A DNA stretch of 64,000 nucleotides from PWQG01 sp040882255 (GCA_040882255.1 JBBEBP010000023.1:1-64000); one strand, 5' to 3'. Shown: positions 1-7,973, counted from the first letter of the stretch. Made by a program: numbers and translations. Notes: generated by a model from the sequence alone, not told the origin.

Positions 1-85
1 GGGCGCCAGGGATGGCGCACGCCGAGCCCCCCAGGGACGGGTTCACGGGCGTCTCCTGTAGCGCCCTGCCACCCGCTCCCTACCC
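1..85 (+). repeat. Palindromic element P0 (cut by window edge)
   Basis: This is the core and right arm of the same element found at 1571-1688, 13153-13274 and 14741-14858. The core reads GGCGCCAGGGATGGCGCAC and continues to the conserved GGGCGTCTCCT box. The left arm lies outside the window, so arm complementarity cannot be tested and the right limit is approximate. It sits just past the 3' end of the minus-strand methyltransferase-like gene. Confidence 0.75.
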
Positions 86-102
86 ACTGAACCAGCAGAC
101 GC

Positions 103-756
103 TCAGCGGATACCTTTGATCGAGAACTCGAGTAGCCCCCCGTGGCGCAACACACTGTGCCCGATCGCCATCGCTTCCAGCAGACTGTTCAGCCGCCCGT
201 GCGGGCGTTGCCAGATGTCAGGGCCAAGCGGCGCTGCCGGGCGCATGACGATGCGGTCCTCGGCGGCCAGACTGTAGCGCCGGCCGGGGACGGCGGTGTT
301 GGTATTGGGAGCCAGAAAACCGTGGCCGCGTGACTGGCGGTCCACGTAAGGGGTCAGTGCGCGATTGAAGGCGCGCACGGCGGGTTCATCAAGATAGTTG
401 AAGAAGTCCCAGAACAGTATCAGGTCAAAGCGCTCATCGCCCTGCCCGCCCAGCACTTCCTCGAAAAGGCGATACCAGGTTTCTTCGCCGCGTTCCTCTT
501 CGGGCAGAGAAGCTTCCCGCTCCAACAGCTCCTGCAACCCGATGAAATGCAACCGGCAATGACGTTCCATCTCGCTGAAGAAGGCAACCGTTTCCGCCAT
601 ACCGTACCCGACGTCCAGCACTCGCAACGGTGCGGCACCCTCCAGGTCCGCCAGAATCTGCGGCATCACCTGGCTGGACAGCGACTCGGGCGCCGCGGAC
701 GAAGCCGGCGTACTGCCCCAGGACTCCTGCCGGGCAAGGGAATCTGTCAGCGCCAT
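103..756 (-). CDS. SAM-dependent methyltransferase-like protein
   Basis: A 217-residue protein whose segment around residues 44-53 (VLDVGYGMAE) resembles motif I of class I SAM-dependent methyltransferases; a following DLILFWDFFNYL segment fits the middle of that fold. The glycine loop is degenerate, so a non-catalytic relative is possible and no substrate can be assigned. The start at 756 has a GAGGT Shine-Dalgarno four bases upstream. It lies 28 bp downstream of the bactofilin gene on the same strand, so the two are probably one operon. The N-terminal 30 residues are Ser/Ala-rich and probably disordered. Confidence 0.6.
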   Translation of the reverse strand: MALTDSLARQESWGSTPASSAAPESLSSQVMPQILADLEGAAPLRVLDVGYGMAETVAFFSEMERHCRLHFIGLQELLEREASLPEEERGEETWYRLFEEVLGGQGDERFDLILFWDFFNYLDEPAVRAFNRALTPYVDRQSRGHGFLAPNTNTAVPGRRYSLAAEDRIVMRPAAPLGPDIWQRPHGRLNSLLEAMAIGHSVLRHGGLLEFSIKGIR

Positions 757-784
757 GTCAACCTCATGGACATCCGGTCAGTGT

Positions 785-1297
785 TCAGGGAGTGGACGCC
801 TTGTTCTCCGACGAGGACTTGCCCGATCCTGTCTGGGGCGATCCCCCCTGGGAGGCGCCAGCTGTCTTCTCGCCACTGCTGGCCGGATCCATGTCGATGC
901 TGCCCTTGAACTTGGCCCCGTCTTCCAGGCTCATGCGCGGCGTGACAATATTGCCCCGGACATTCCCCGTGGCGGAAATAATGACCTTCTCCTTGCCGGT
1001 GATGTCGCCCTGCACTTCCCCGTCGATACGGATCAGCTTGGCGGTGATGTCGGCATGCACCTTGCCCGACTTGCCGATCACCAGCTCGTGCGAAGCAAGA
1101 CTCACGGTGCCTTCGACCTTGCCCTCGATGAGCAAGTTCTCGTCACCACTGACGTCACCCTTGATGCGGATGGTCGCCCCGATCGCGGCCTTGGCCCCGC
1201 CCGAAGCCGCCGGCCGGGACTCGGCTGGTGACGGCGCGCTGGATACCGGCGTGGATGATTCGGACGATTCTCTGGATTCGTTCTTCCTGTCAAACAT
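785..1297 (-). CDS. Bactofilin family cytoskeletal protein
   Basis: A 170-residue protein with the bactofilin (DUF583) pattern: a disordered Ser/Pro/Ala-rich N-terminus, a central right-handed beta-helix region (about residues 35-135) made of short repeats such as IRIKGDVSGDENLLIEGKV and GEVQGDITGKEKVIIS, and a disordered Ser/Gly tail. Bactofilins self-assemble without nucleotide into membrane-associated filaments that scaffold cell-shape or polar functions. I chose ATG at 1297, preceded by AGGTG six bases away, over the GTG three codons upstream. The next gene, 28 bp downstream, encodes a methyltransferase-like protein rather than the LytM-type peptidase often paired with bactofilins. Confidence 0.88.
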   Translation of the reverse strand: MFDRKNESRESSESSTPVSSAPSPAESRPAASGGAKAAIGATIRIKGDVSGDENLLIEGKVEGTVSLASHELVIGKSGKVHADITAKLIRIDGEVQGDITGKEKVIISATGNVRGNIVTPRMSLEDGAKFKGSIDMDPASSGEKTAGASQGGSPQTGSGKSSSENKASTP

Positions 1298-1392
1298 AGT
1301 ATTCACCTGACATCATGCTTTCGAAAAGCCCTCAGCATAGGCATGTCCTGCTGTTGTGTCCAGCGTCTCGATGCGTGTTCACTTCGTAGGCC

Positions 1393-1510
1393 GAGCGGTC
1401 CGGCGGGTATGGGCGCGCAGGAGACGCGCGTGAATACATCCCTGTAGCGCTCGGCGCCCGCCATCCATGGCGGTCGACGCTCCTGCGCGCCCATACCCGC
1501 CGGACCGCTC
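1393..1510 (-). repeat. Palindromic element P1 (reverse orientation)
   Basis: A 118-bp inverted repeat: the bases from 1393 (GAGCGGTCCGGCGGGTATGG...) pair with the arm ending ...GGACCGCTC at 1510 over about 30 bp without mismatch. Read on the minus strand, the middle contains the family core, including the small hairpin CCGCCATGGATGGCGG. Outside the arms, the flank at 1385-1395 matches the flank of P2 and P3 in reverse (CTACGAAG followed by a GT-type context). It lies between argG and the bactofilin gene, head-to-head with P2. Confidence 0.9.
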
Positions 1511-1570
1511 TCTACCAGTCGAGGCACCCCGAACAAGGACAACCCGACCGGGAATACCACCACTAGCAGA

Positions 1571-1688
1571 GAGGCCCGGGGGCGGTAGTACCGTCAGGGA
1601 GCGTCGGGCGCCATGGATGGCGCACGCCGAGCCTTACAGGGATGTACTTGCAGGCGTCTCCCTGACGGTACTACCGCCCCCGGGCCTC
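1571..1688 (+). repeat. Palindromic element P2
   Basis: A 118-bp inverted repeat starting GAGGCCCGGGGGCGGTAGTA and ending with its reverse complement at 1688, with arms paired for about 30 bp. The core includes GGCGCCATGGATGGCGCAC, which is itself a small hairpin, and ends GGCGTCTCCC. The right flank CTCGTGCTACGGAGT recurs next to P3. It begins 22 bp beyond the argG stop codon, so its transcript would fold into a long hairpin at the 3' end of argG. Confidence 0.92.
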
Positions 1689-1710
1689 GTGCTACGGAGT
1701 GACGAACCGA

Positions 1711-2925
1711 TCAGTACTTCCGCCCTTTCTGGGCGGCAATCCGCAGGCGCAGCGCATTCAACTTGATGAACCCCGCCGCGTCTTTCTGATCGTAAGCGCC
1801 GGCGTCATCCTCGAACGTGGCGATGTTGGCGTCGAACAGGGAGTCCGCAGACTCGCGGCCGACCACGATCACGTTGCCCTTGTACAACTTCAGGCGCACC
1901 TTGCCGTTGACGTACTGCTGGGACTGGTCGATCAGGGCCTGCATGGCAACCCGCTCGGGGGCGAACCAGTAGCCGTTGTAGATGACCTCGGCATAACGCG
2001 GCATCAGCTCGTCCTTCAGGTGGGCGAGTTCGCGGTCCAGGGTGACGGACTCGATGGCGCGGTGGGCCTTGAGCATGATAGTGCCGCCCGGCGTTTCGTA
2101 GCAGCCGCGGGACTTCATGCCGACGTAGCGATTCTCGACGATATCCACCCGGCCGATGCCGTTGGCGCCGCCCACTTCGTTCAGTTTCGCCAGCACCGTG
2201 GCCGGACTCATTGGCTCGCCATCAATAGCGACAATGTCCCCTTTCTCGTAGGTCAGCTCCAGATAGGTGGGCTGATCGGGCGCATTTTCCGGGGAGACGG
2301 ACCATAGCCACATGTCTTCTTCCGGTTCTGCACCCGGGTCTTCCAGGACGTCGCCTTCGTAGGAGATATGCAGCAGATTGGCGTCCATGGAGTACGGGGA
2401 CTTCTGGCCGCGCTTCTTCTCGACCGGAATGTCATGCTCCGCACAATAGGCCAGCAGTTTGTCCCGCGAGTTCAGGTCCCACTCGCGCCAGGGGGCGATC
2501 ACCTGGATGCCGGGGCTCAGCGCATAGGCGTTGAGCTCGAAACGCACCTGGTCATTGCCCTTGCCGGTGGCGCCATGGGCGATGGCGTCGGCACCGGTCT
2601 CGTGGGCAATCTCCACCAGGCGTTTGGTGATCAGCGGCCGGGCGATGGAGGTACCCAGCAGGTACTCGCCTTCATAAATGGTGTTGGCGCGGAACATCGG
2701 GTAGACAAAGTCGCGGACGAACTCCTCGCGCAAGTCATCAATGTATATCTCGCGAATGCCCATGGCCTGTGCCTTGGCGCGGGCCGGTTCCAGCTCCTCG
2801 CCCTGGCCCAGATCGGCGGTAAAGGTGACGACCTCGCACTGATAGGTTTCCATCAGCCACTTGGCGATGACCGACGTATCCAGACCACCGGAATACGCCA
2901 GCACCACTTTGTTGATGCCCGACAT
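1711..2925 (-). CDS. argG: Argininosuccinate synthase
   Basis: A 404-residue enzyme joining citrulline and aspartate with ATP to give argininosuccinate, the penultimate step of arginine synthesis in the cytoplasm. The N-terminal ATP-pyrophosphatase loop AYSGGLDTS (about residues 10-18) and the family segments HGATGKGNDQVRFE and KSPYSMDANLLHISYEG are intact, and the length is normal. The gene stands alone, read away from pyrC, with a 160-bp palindrome in its upstream region and palindromes P2 and P1 beyond its stop codon. In this window argF, the preceding pathway step, lies 3 kb away. Confidence 0.97.
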   Translation of the reverse strand: MSGINKVVLAYSGGLDTSVIAKWLMETYQCEVVTFTADLGQGEELEPARAKAQAMGIREIYIDDLREEFVRDFVYPMFRANTIYEGEYLLGTSIARPLITKRLVEIAHETGADAIAHGATGKGNDQVRFELNAYALSPGIQVIAPWREWDLNSRDKLLAYCAEHDIPVEKKRGQKSPYSMDANLLHISYEGDVLEDPGAEPEEDMWLWSVSPENAPDQPTYLELTYEKGDIVAIDGEPMSPATVLAKLNEVGGANGIGRVDIVENRYVGMKSRGCYETPGGTIMLKAHRAIESVTLDRELAHLKDELMPRYAEVIYNGYWFAPERVAMQALIDQSQQYVNGKVRLKLYKGNVIVVGRESADSLFDANIATFEDDAGAYDQKDAAGFIKLNALRLRIAAQKGRKY

Positions 2926-2945
2926 GTTCTGACTCCTTGCTGCTG

Positions 2946-3105
2946 GTGTTCTGTCCCATAAACAAGTTGCCTATCAGAACGCAGATAAGGTCCAATGACA
3001 AGGCGCATTCCGCAGGCAATGGCCGTAGCCCTTGCCAAGGGATGCAACGCGGTCAGTGGTCCTTATCTGCGTTCTGATAGGCAACTTGTTTATGGGACAG
3101 AACAC
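2946..3105. repeat. Large palindrome Q1 (45-bp perfect arms)
   Basis: The 45 bases from 2946 (GTGTTCTGTCCCATAAACAA...) are perfectly complementary to 3061-3105. The 70-bp middle continues the stem imperfectly (CCAATGAC with GTCAGTGG) and contains an inner hairpin GGCAATGGC-CGTA-GCCCTTGCC. Its core is unrelated to that of P1-P4. It fills most of the interval between the divergently read argG and pyrC genes, so it could bear on either promoter region. Confidence 0.93.
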
Positions 3106-3259
3106 TCACGGGAATAAAGGGGCGCCATTGTAGCGCCAACCGCCGAGAAATTCGACTGGAGACTGGTCTGGTCGCGGGGCTGCGGACGGGCCGGGCCGGC
3201 AGCAATGCCAGCCAGGATCAGGTAAACTGTGCGCCATTACAGAAGGATGGACACACCGC

Positions 3260-4327
3260 ATGACGCAACAGATCACCCTGACCACACCCGATGACTGGCA
3301 CCTGCACCTGCGCGACGGCGAGGCGATGGCCGATGTGGTCTCCCACAGCGCCGCCGTCTTCGACCGGGCCATCATCATGCCCAACCTCAAACCGCCGGTG
3401 GTCAGCACCGCGCAGGCCGCAGCTTACCGGCAACGGATTCTGGACGCAGTGCCCGGCGACAGTACGTTCGAGCCGCTGATGACCCTGTATCTGACCGACC
3501 GCACCACTCCCTCGGACATTTATGAAGCGGCCGCCAGCGGATTCGTCAAGGCGGTGAAGCTGTATCCGGCCGGCGCCACCACCAACTCCGACAGCGGCGT
3601 CACGAGCATGGAAGCCATCCGGCCGGCATTGCTGGCCCTGGCGGAAACCGCCATGCCGCTGCTGGTACACGGCGAAGTTACCCGGCCAGAGATCGATATC
3701 TTCGACCGCGAGGCGGTGTTTATCGAGGAAGTCCTGAAACCGCTGCGCCAGCAATACCCGTCATTGAAAATCGTGCTTGAACACATCACCACGCAGGAAG
3801 CCGTCGAGTTCGTCACTGCGGCAGGTCCGGGCATCGCCGCCACGATCACCGCCCATCACCTGCTCCATGACCGTAACGACATGCTGGTAGGCGGTATTCG
3901 CCCGCACCTGTACTGCCTGCCCATCCTGAAACGCAATCGCCACCGGCAGGCATTGCTGGAAGCGGCCACCGGCGGCGACCCGAAATTCTTCCTGGGCACC
4001 GACTCGGCACCCCATGCGCGTGGCGACAAGGAGTCAGACTGTGGCTGCGCGGGCTGCTACACGGCCCATGCCGCCCTGCCTCTCTACGCACAGGTGTTCG
4101 AGCAGGCCGGCGCTCTGGAGCGCCTGGAAGCCTTTGCCAGCCACCACGGGCCGGACTTCTACGGTTTGCCCCGCAACCGGGGCCGTATTACCCTGCAACG
4201 CACCGCCTGGACGGTCCCCGACCACTACCCTTTCGGCAACAGCCGGATCGTGCCACTGCAGGCGGGGCAACAGCTGGACTGGCAGGTCGCCAACCCGCAA
4301 CCACAAGCGCACAAGGACAAGCACTGA
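3260..4327 (+). CDS. pyrC: Dihydroorotase
   Basis: A 355-residue zinc amidohydrolase that cyclises carbamoyl-aspartate to dihydroorotate in pyrimidine synthesis. The metal-binding DWHLHLRDG (His14, His16) and the bridging lysine in KAVKLYPAG (about Lys100) match the E. coli-type class II enzyme, as do HGEVTRPEIDIFDRE and the late GTDSAPHARGDKE segment. The stop codon overlaps the rnt start (TGATG), which indicates co-translation. No attenuator or PurR-like site was recognised upstream; the upstream region is dominated by palindrome Q1. Confidence 0.97.
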   Translation: MTQQITLTTPDDWHLHLRDGEAMADVVSHSAAVFDRAIIMPNLKPPVVSTAQAAAYRQRILDAVPGDSTFEPLMTLYLTDRTTPSDIYEAAASGFVKAVKLYPAGATTNSDSGVTSMEAIRPALLALAETAMPLLVHGEVTRPEIDIFDREAVFIEEVLKPLRQQYPSLKIVLEHITTQEAVEFVTAAGPGIAATITAHHLLHDRNDMLVGGIRPHLYCLPILKRNRHRQALLEAATGGDPKFFLGTDSAPHARGDKESDCGCAGCYTAHAALPLYAQVFEQAGALERLEAFASHHGPDFYGLPRNRGRITLQRTAWTVPDHYPFGNSRIVPLQAGQQLDWQVANPQPQAHKDKH

Positions 4328-4968
4328 TGGCCTCACGATATGACGACTCGCCGCGCTCACTCATGACCGAGCGCTTCCGCACCTATCTGCCGGTGGTGGT
4401 CGACATCGAGTGCGGCGGCTTCAATGCGAAAACGGATGCCATCCTGGAAATCGCCGCCGTGATTCCGGGCATGGACGATGATGGCCTCCTGGCGCCGGAA
4501 CAGACCTACTTCCACCGGGTGAAGCCTTTCGAAGGAGCCAACATCGAGGATGCGGCACTGAAGTTCACGGGCATCGACCCATGGCACCCGCTGCGCGTGG
4601 CGCGCAGTGAAGCGGAGGTGTTCCAGGAGATGTTCCGGATAATCCGCTCGGCGATGAAAACCAATGACTGCAAACGCGCCATTCTGGTGGCGCACAATGC
4701 ACACTTCGATCATGGTTTCATCAACGCGGCGGTGGAACGGCACAATCTGAAACGCAACCCGTTCCACCCTTTCTCCAGCTTCGATACCGCCACACTGAGC
4801 GGCCTGGCCTATGGGCAGACGGTGCTGGCGCGGGCCTGCGAGGCGGCGGGCATCGACTTTGACGCCAATGAGGCGCATTCAGCGCGCTACGATGCCGAGA
4901 AAACCGCAGAGTTGTTCTGCGGTATCGTCAATCGCTGGCAGGAGCTGGGGGGCTGGCCACCGCAGTGA
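4327..4968 (+). CDS. rnt: Ribonuclease T
   Basis: A 213-residue DEDD-family 3'-5' exoribonuclease that trims tRNA CCA ends and stable RNA 3' termini. The first catalytic pair lies in VVVDIECGGF (Asp26, Glu28), and the other motifs in VAHNAHFDHGF and HSARYDAEKTAEL. The length matches the roughly 215-residue gammaproteobacterial enzyme. Its ATG overlaps the pyrC stop codon by one base. A pyrC-rnt pair is the arrangement I recall from Pseudomonas. Confidence 0.96.
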   Translation: MASRYDDSPRSLMTERFRTYLPVVVDIECGGFNAKTDAILEIAAVIPGMDDDGLLAPEQTYFHRVKPFEGANIEDAALKFTGIDPWHPLRVARSEAEVFQEMFRIIRSAMKTNDCKRAILVAHNAHFDHGFINAAVERHNLKRNPFHPFSSFDTATLSGLAYGQTVLARACEAAGIDFDANEAHSARYDAEKTAELFCGIVNRWQELGGWPPQ

Positions 4969-4993
4969 GCCAGCCCGGAGGGGAGCAGGCCGC

Positions 4994-5326
4994 TCAGCCG
5001 GCCGGCTGTTCGTCCTTTGCATTGTCGACCGCTTGCTGCAGCTCACCTTTCTCGTGCATATCCACGATGATGTCGCAGCCGCCCACCAGTTCACCGTCAA
5101 TCCACAATTGCGGGAAGGTCGGCCAGTTGGCCACTTTGGGCAGTGTGGCGCGCACGTCCGGGTTGGCCAGCACATCGACATAGGCAAAGCGCTTGCCGCA
5201 GCCCATCAGACACTGCACGACCTGGGCCGAGAACCCGCACTGGGGCGCTTCGGGCGAGCCCTTCATGTACAACAGGATGCTGTTGTTCTGGATCTGTTCG
5301 CGGATGGTGTCTTCAATGCTGCTCAT
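4994..5326 (-). CDS. grxD: Monothiol glutaredoxin (Grx4 family)
   Basis: A 110-residue CGFS-type glutaredoxin. The CGFS motif is at residues 30-33 after YMKGSPEAPQ, followed by the glutathione-binding WPTFPQLW and GGCDI segments. Proteins of this family carry a [2Fe-2S] cluster bridged by glutathione and pass it to acceptor proteins. ATG at 5326 gives the standard family N-terminus. It converges on rnt and diverges from argF across 166 bp in which I recognise no known operator. Confidence 0.95.
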   Translation of the reverse strand: MSSIEDTIREQIQNNSILLYMKGSPEAPQCGFSAQVVQCLMGCGKRFAYVDVLANPDVRATLPKVANWPTFPQLWIDGELVGGCDIIVDMHEKGELQQAVDNAKDEQPAG

Positions 5327-5492
5327 GGTATTGCCTCTATAGACCTGTAAGGTGTCAGCGCCTTGGTCCGGCGCGCTTCGTGATAACCGGGCCGCTATTC
5401 TACGGAACGGGCTGGCGGCTGTGCAACCGGAGCCTGATTGCCCGGCTGGAACAGTTGATATACCATAGCTCGTTTTATTGGAGAGCAGTGAC

Positions 5493-6389
5493 ATGGCCAC
5501 CCGGCATTTCCTGACCCTGCTGGACCTGTCCCCGGACGAGTTGCAGCAGATCATCAAACGCGCCGTGGCGCTGAAGAAAAGCCCTGATCTGCGCGAGGAC
5601 TCACTGCACCGCAAGACCCTGGGCATGATCTTCGAGAAGTCCTCGACCCGCACTCGGGTGTCTTTCGAAGTCGCCATGACACAACTGGGTGGCAATGCCA
5701 TCTTCCTCTCCCCCGCCGACACCCAACTGGGCCGGGGCGAGCCGGTGGAAGACAGTGCACGGGTGATCTCCCGCATGGTCGACGTGATCATGGTGCGTAC
5801 CTTCGAGCACCAGAAGCTGGAGCGTTTCGCCGAATACTCCCGGGTGCCGGTGATCAATGCCCTGACCGACGACTACCACCCCTGTCAGCTGCTGGCCGAC
5901 ATGCAGACCTTCTACGAGCACCGTGGCGACATTGCCGGGCGCACCGTGGCCTGGGTCGGCGACGGCCACAACATGTGCCATTCCTACATCAATGCCGCCC
6001 GCCAGTTCGACTTCCACCTGCGGGTAGCCTGCCCCGAGGGCTTTGACCCCCGCCCCGACCTGGTGGAAGCCAACAGCGACCGCGTCACCATCGTGCGTGA
6101 TCCGCGCGAAGCGGTGCGCGACGCAGCGCTGGTGGTGACCGATGTGTGGGCTTCCATGGGGCAGGAAGAAGAGGAAGACAAGCGGCTGGCCCGCTTCGAG
6201 GGCTTCCAGGTCAACCGAGAGCTGATGGCCCTGGCCGCTGATGACGCGCTGTTCATGCACTGCCTGCCGGCGCACCGGGGCGAGGAGGTCTCGGCCGAGG
6301 TCATTGATGCGCCGGACAGTGTGGTCTGGGATGAGGCGGAGAACCGGTTGCATGCTCAGAAGGCTTTGCTGGAGTTTCTCTGCGGGTGA
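5493..6389 (+). CDS. argF: Ornithine carbamoyltransferase
   Basis: A 298-residue enzyme that transfers the carbamoyl group to ornithine to make citrulline. The carbamoyl-phosphate loop KSSTRTR lies at residues 49-55, HPCQLLAD near residue 130 and the ornithine-site HCLPAHRGEEV near residue 255. I chose ATG at 5493, preceded by GGAGAG at spacing about 8, rather than an in-frame TTG five codons upstream. A strong 15-bp hairpin follows 27 bp after the stop codon. Confidence 0.96.
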   Translation: MATRHFLTLLDLSPDELQQIIKRAVALKKSPDLREDSLHRKTLGMIFEKSSTRTRVSFEVAMTQLGGNAIFLSPADTQLGRGEPVEDSARVISRMVDVIMVRTFEHQKLERFAEYSRVPVINALTDDYHPCQLLADMQTFYEHRGDIAGRTVAWVGDGHNMCHSYINAARQFDFHLRVACPEGFDPRPDLVEANSDRVTIVRDPREAVRDAALVVTDVWASMGQEEEEDKRLARFEGFQVNRELMALAADDALFMHCLPAHRGEEVSAEVIDAPDSVVWDEAENRLHAQKALLEFLCG

Positions 6390-6416
6390 TGGGTTGTGTG
6401 GTGTAGCGGCGGAGGC

Positions 6417-6450
6417 TTCCAGGCTGGCGCGTTTCCGCGCCAGCCTGGAA
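6417..6450. terminator. Strong hairpin downstream of argF
   Basis: TTCCAGGCTGGCGCG pairs perfectly with CGCGCCAGCCTGGAA across a TTTC loop. No T-run follows, so it may act as a 3' stabilising hairpin or a weak terminator. A close copy with two arm mismatches occurs at 8111-8144, on the far side of the Fic island. Confidence 0.6.
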
Positions 6451-6462
6451 AAACCGGGACGG

Positions 6463-6487
6463 AAAAACCGGGACAGTCCCGGTTTTT
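6463..6487. terminator. Bidirectional intrinsic terminator
   Basis: AAAAACCGGGAC and GTCCCGGTTTTT pair perfectly around a single base. With A-tracts on one side and T-tracts on the other, it can terminate transcripts from argF (+) and from the Fic gene (-). The left half is duplicated at 6449-6460. Confidence 0.75.
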
Positions 6488-6509
6488 GGTGACCGGTACT
6501 GGCACCGGT

Positions 6510-6651
6510 AGCAAATGAACCGCCAGACTCTCCGCGACATCCTTCTCCCAGCGGTCCCTGCAGGCGGCACTCCCCGGTAGTGTTGGCAATTCCCTGATGG
6601 AGAAACAGGCCTTTCAGCAGGCAGGAACGTGCAAGGGCGGAGGAGGTTCCA
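6510..6651 (+). repeat. Left 142-bp direct repeat flanking the Fic island
   Basis: This repeat matches 7974-8115 over 142 bp without gaps, with 15 differences (about 89 percent identity by my count). It ends GGAGGAGGTTCCA. I see no coding potential in it. The remaining unassigned bases between argF and the Fic gene (6390-6739) hold the two hairpins listed separately and nothing else I can identify. Confidence 0.9.
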
Positions 6652-6739
6652 CTGCAGTGCTGCCTGCCGATCCGGTCGCGACTCGGGCCGGGAAGCGCTT
6701 CATAGCTGGCGGGGATGAGCATTCTCCGACAACGGTGTG

Positions 6740-7327
6740 TTATGAGCGGACAAATTCGAAGAACGGCCCGTAATCATGCCTGTCCGCAGTATGAAGCGCG
6801 TCAATGTATCTCCGTCGCGTCTCGTTGGCATCCACCAGGTTGGCCTGGCCCCAGCTAAACCGCTCACTGCCCAGACTGACCAGTAACAAATCCGCTGCAA
6901 TACGCGAATGACGGCCATTGCCATTGGGGAATGGATGAATCCGCACCAGCCGATGTGAAAACCGCGCCGCGATTTCATCAGGCTCATAAGTATTGTGGTC
7001 CACCCAATACCGGCAGTCCTCAAGAAGCTGTCGCAAATCCATACTGATGCGGTAGGCCTGGACACCGATATTGCGCTCGGACTGGCGAAATTTACCAGCC
7101 CAGCGCCAGACATTGCCGAACATCCGCTTGTGAAGTGATTTCAGAAAGTCTTCAGCAAGCACATTGCGCTTCCGATTGAATGCCCACGTCTCGGCCTCCA
7201 GAATATTGCGCTGTTCAGCCTCGTTCAACTCGGAACGCAATGTGATATAGGACGGAATAAGCTGCTGCCTTTCCTCTTCCGTCAGCGGAGTTGCGTCCTC
7301 GTTTTCTTCGGCGAGGGGGTCATTCAT
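6740..7327 (-). CDS. Fic-domain protein (mobile mystery protein B type)
   Basis: A 195-residue Fic protein with the full catalytic motif HPFPNGNGRHSR (from His131). Fic enzymes usually transfer AMP or another nucleotide moiety to a target protein. Sequence and pairing match the family named 'mobile mystery protein B', which travels with a small Xre protein. Start at 7327 gives an 8-bp overlap with the upstream Xre gene, implying translational coupling. I cannot find a clear inhibitory (S/T)xxxE(G/N) helix, so control may rest with the partner. The pair sits between direct repeats. Function as a toxin is an inference. Confidence 0.85.
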   Translation of the reverse strand: MNDPLAEENEDATPLTEEERQQLIPSYITLRSELNEAEQRNILEAETWAFNRKRNVLAEDFLKSLHKRMFGNVWRWAGKFRQSERNIGVQAYRISMDLRQLLEDCRYWVDHNTYEPDEIAARFSHRLVRIHPFPNGNGRHSRIAADLLLVSLGSERFSWGQANLVDANETRRRYIDALHTADRHDYGPFFEFVRS

Positions 7328-7793
7328 GGCTTTCCTTCCATAGCTCCGAGCCAGCCTTCTCGGCGATCTGCCGTACCAGTTGCTCGAACTGCTCCTTTTC
7401 GTCTTCATGGGAAACGGATTGCGCTTCGAGCACCATGTGATGGCCGGTAACAGAGAGACGCCTGCGCGCAACCCGGCGCGCGCGCTCCAACACCAGCTCT
7501 TGCAGCGGCTTTCTGGGCACGAAGGCGTAGACCAGTTTGCAGTCCAACGCATGCGCCGCCCGTTCAAGCGTATCCAGGGTGATCGCGCCTTCCTTCTCGC
7601 CCCTCTCGACTTCCACGGCGCGCGGCTGACTGAAGCCCATACGCCCGGCAAACTGGGCCGTTGTCATCCCCAGAGCCTCACGGATGGCCTTGATCCAGCC
7701 GCGCGGGGGGCGCGCCAGCGCGTCACTGCTTCGCAGTGCGTCCAGGCGTTTATCCAGTTGCTTGCGTGCCTGGGCACGATCTGATGGGCGCAT
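7320..7793 (-). CDS. Xre-family HTH regulator (mobile mystery protein A type)
   Basis: A 157-residue protein with an Xre-type helix-turn-helix at about residues 38-72 (MTTAQFAGRMGFSQPRAVEV), followed by a C-terminal extension including KLVYAFVPRKPL. This architecture and the Fic partner match 'mobile mystery protein A'. It is likely a DNA-binding autorepressor or antitoxin. Its upstream region is strikingly AT-rich compared with the neighbourhood and contains a perfect 16-bp palindrome at 7855-7870 that could be its operator. Confidence 0.85.
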   Translation of the reverse strand: MRPSDRAQARKQLDKRLDALRSSDALARPPRGWIKAIREALGMTTAQFAGRMGFSQPRAVEVERGEKEGAITLDTLERAAHALDCKLVYAFVPRKPLQELVLERARRVARRRLSVTGHHMVLEAQSVSHEDEKEQFEQLVRQIAEKAGSELWKESHE

Positions 7794-7854
7794 TTTAATA
7801 ACCTTTTCACTATTATATATTGCATAGATAATATGTTATTCATTATTATTTTTC

Positions 7855-7870
7855 AACTTATATATAAGTT
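7855..7870. promoter_or_regulatory. Candidate operator of the Xre-Fic operon
   Basis: AACTTATATATAAGTT is a perfect 16-bp palindrome in an AT-rich stretch (about 7794-7900), 62 bp upstream of the Xre start codon. Dyad operators in this position are typical for autoregulated Xre partners. Binding is inferred. Confidence 0.45.
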
Positions 7871-7973
7871 TATCCATATTTTACAGAAGAATTGTTATCA
7901 GCCTGCTGGCAAGCGTAGTGACTTGAGGGTATCTCTCTATTGATACCGTAAAGTTCAGCATCCTGCAGCGCGC

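Noticed and set aside
1298..1306. GTG 1306 as bactofilin start
   Set aside because: The ATG at 1297 is better placed relative to AGGTG.
6510..6651. Remnant of a transposase gene in the 142-bp repeat
   Set aside because: No frame in either copy gives a recognisable transposase segment, and the two copies do not preserve a shared frame.
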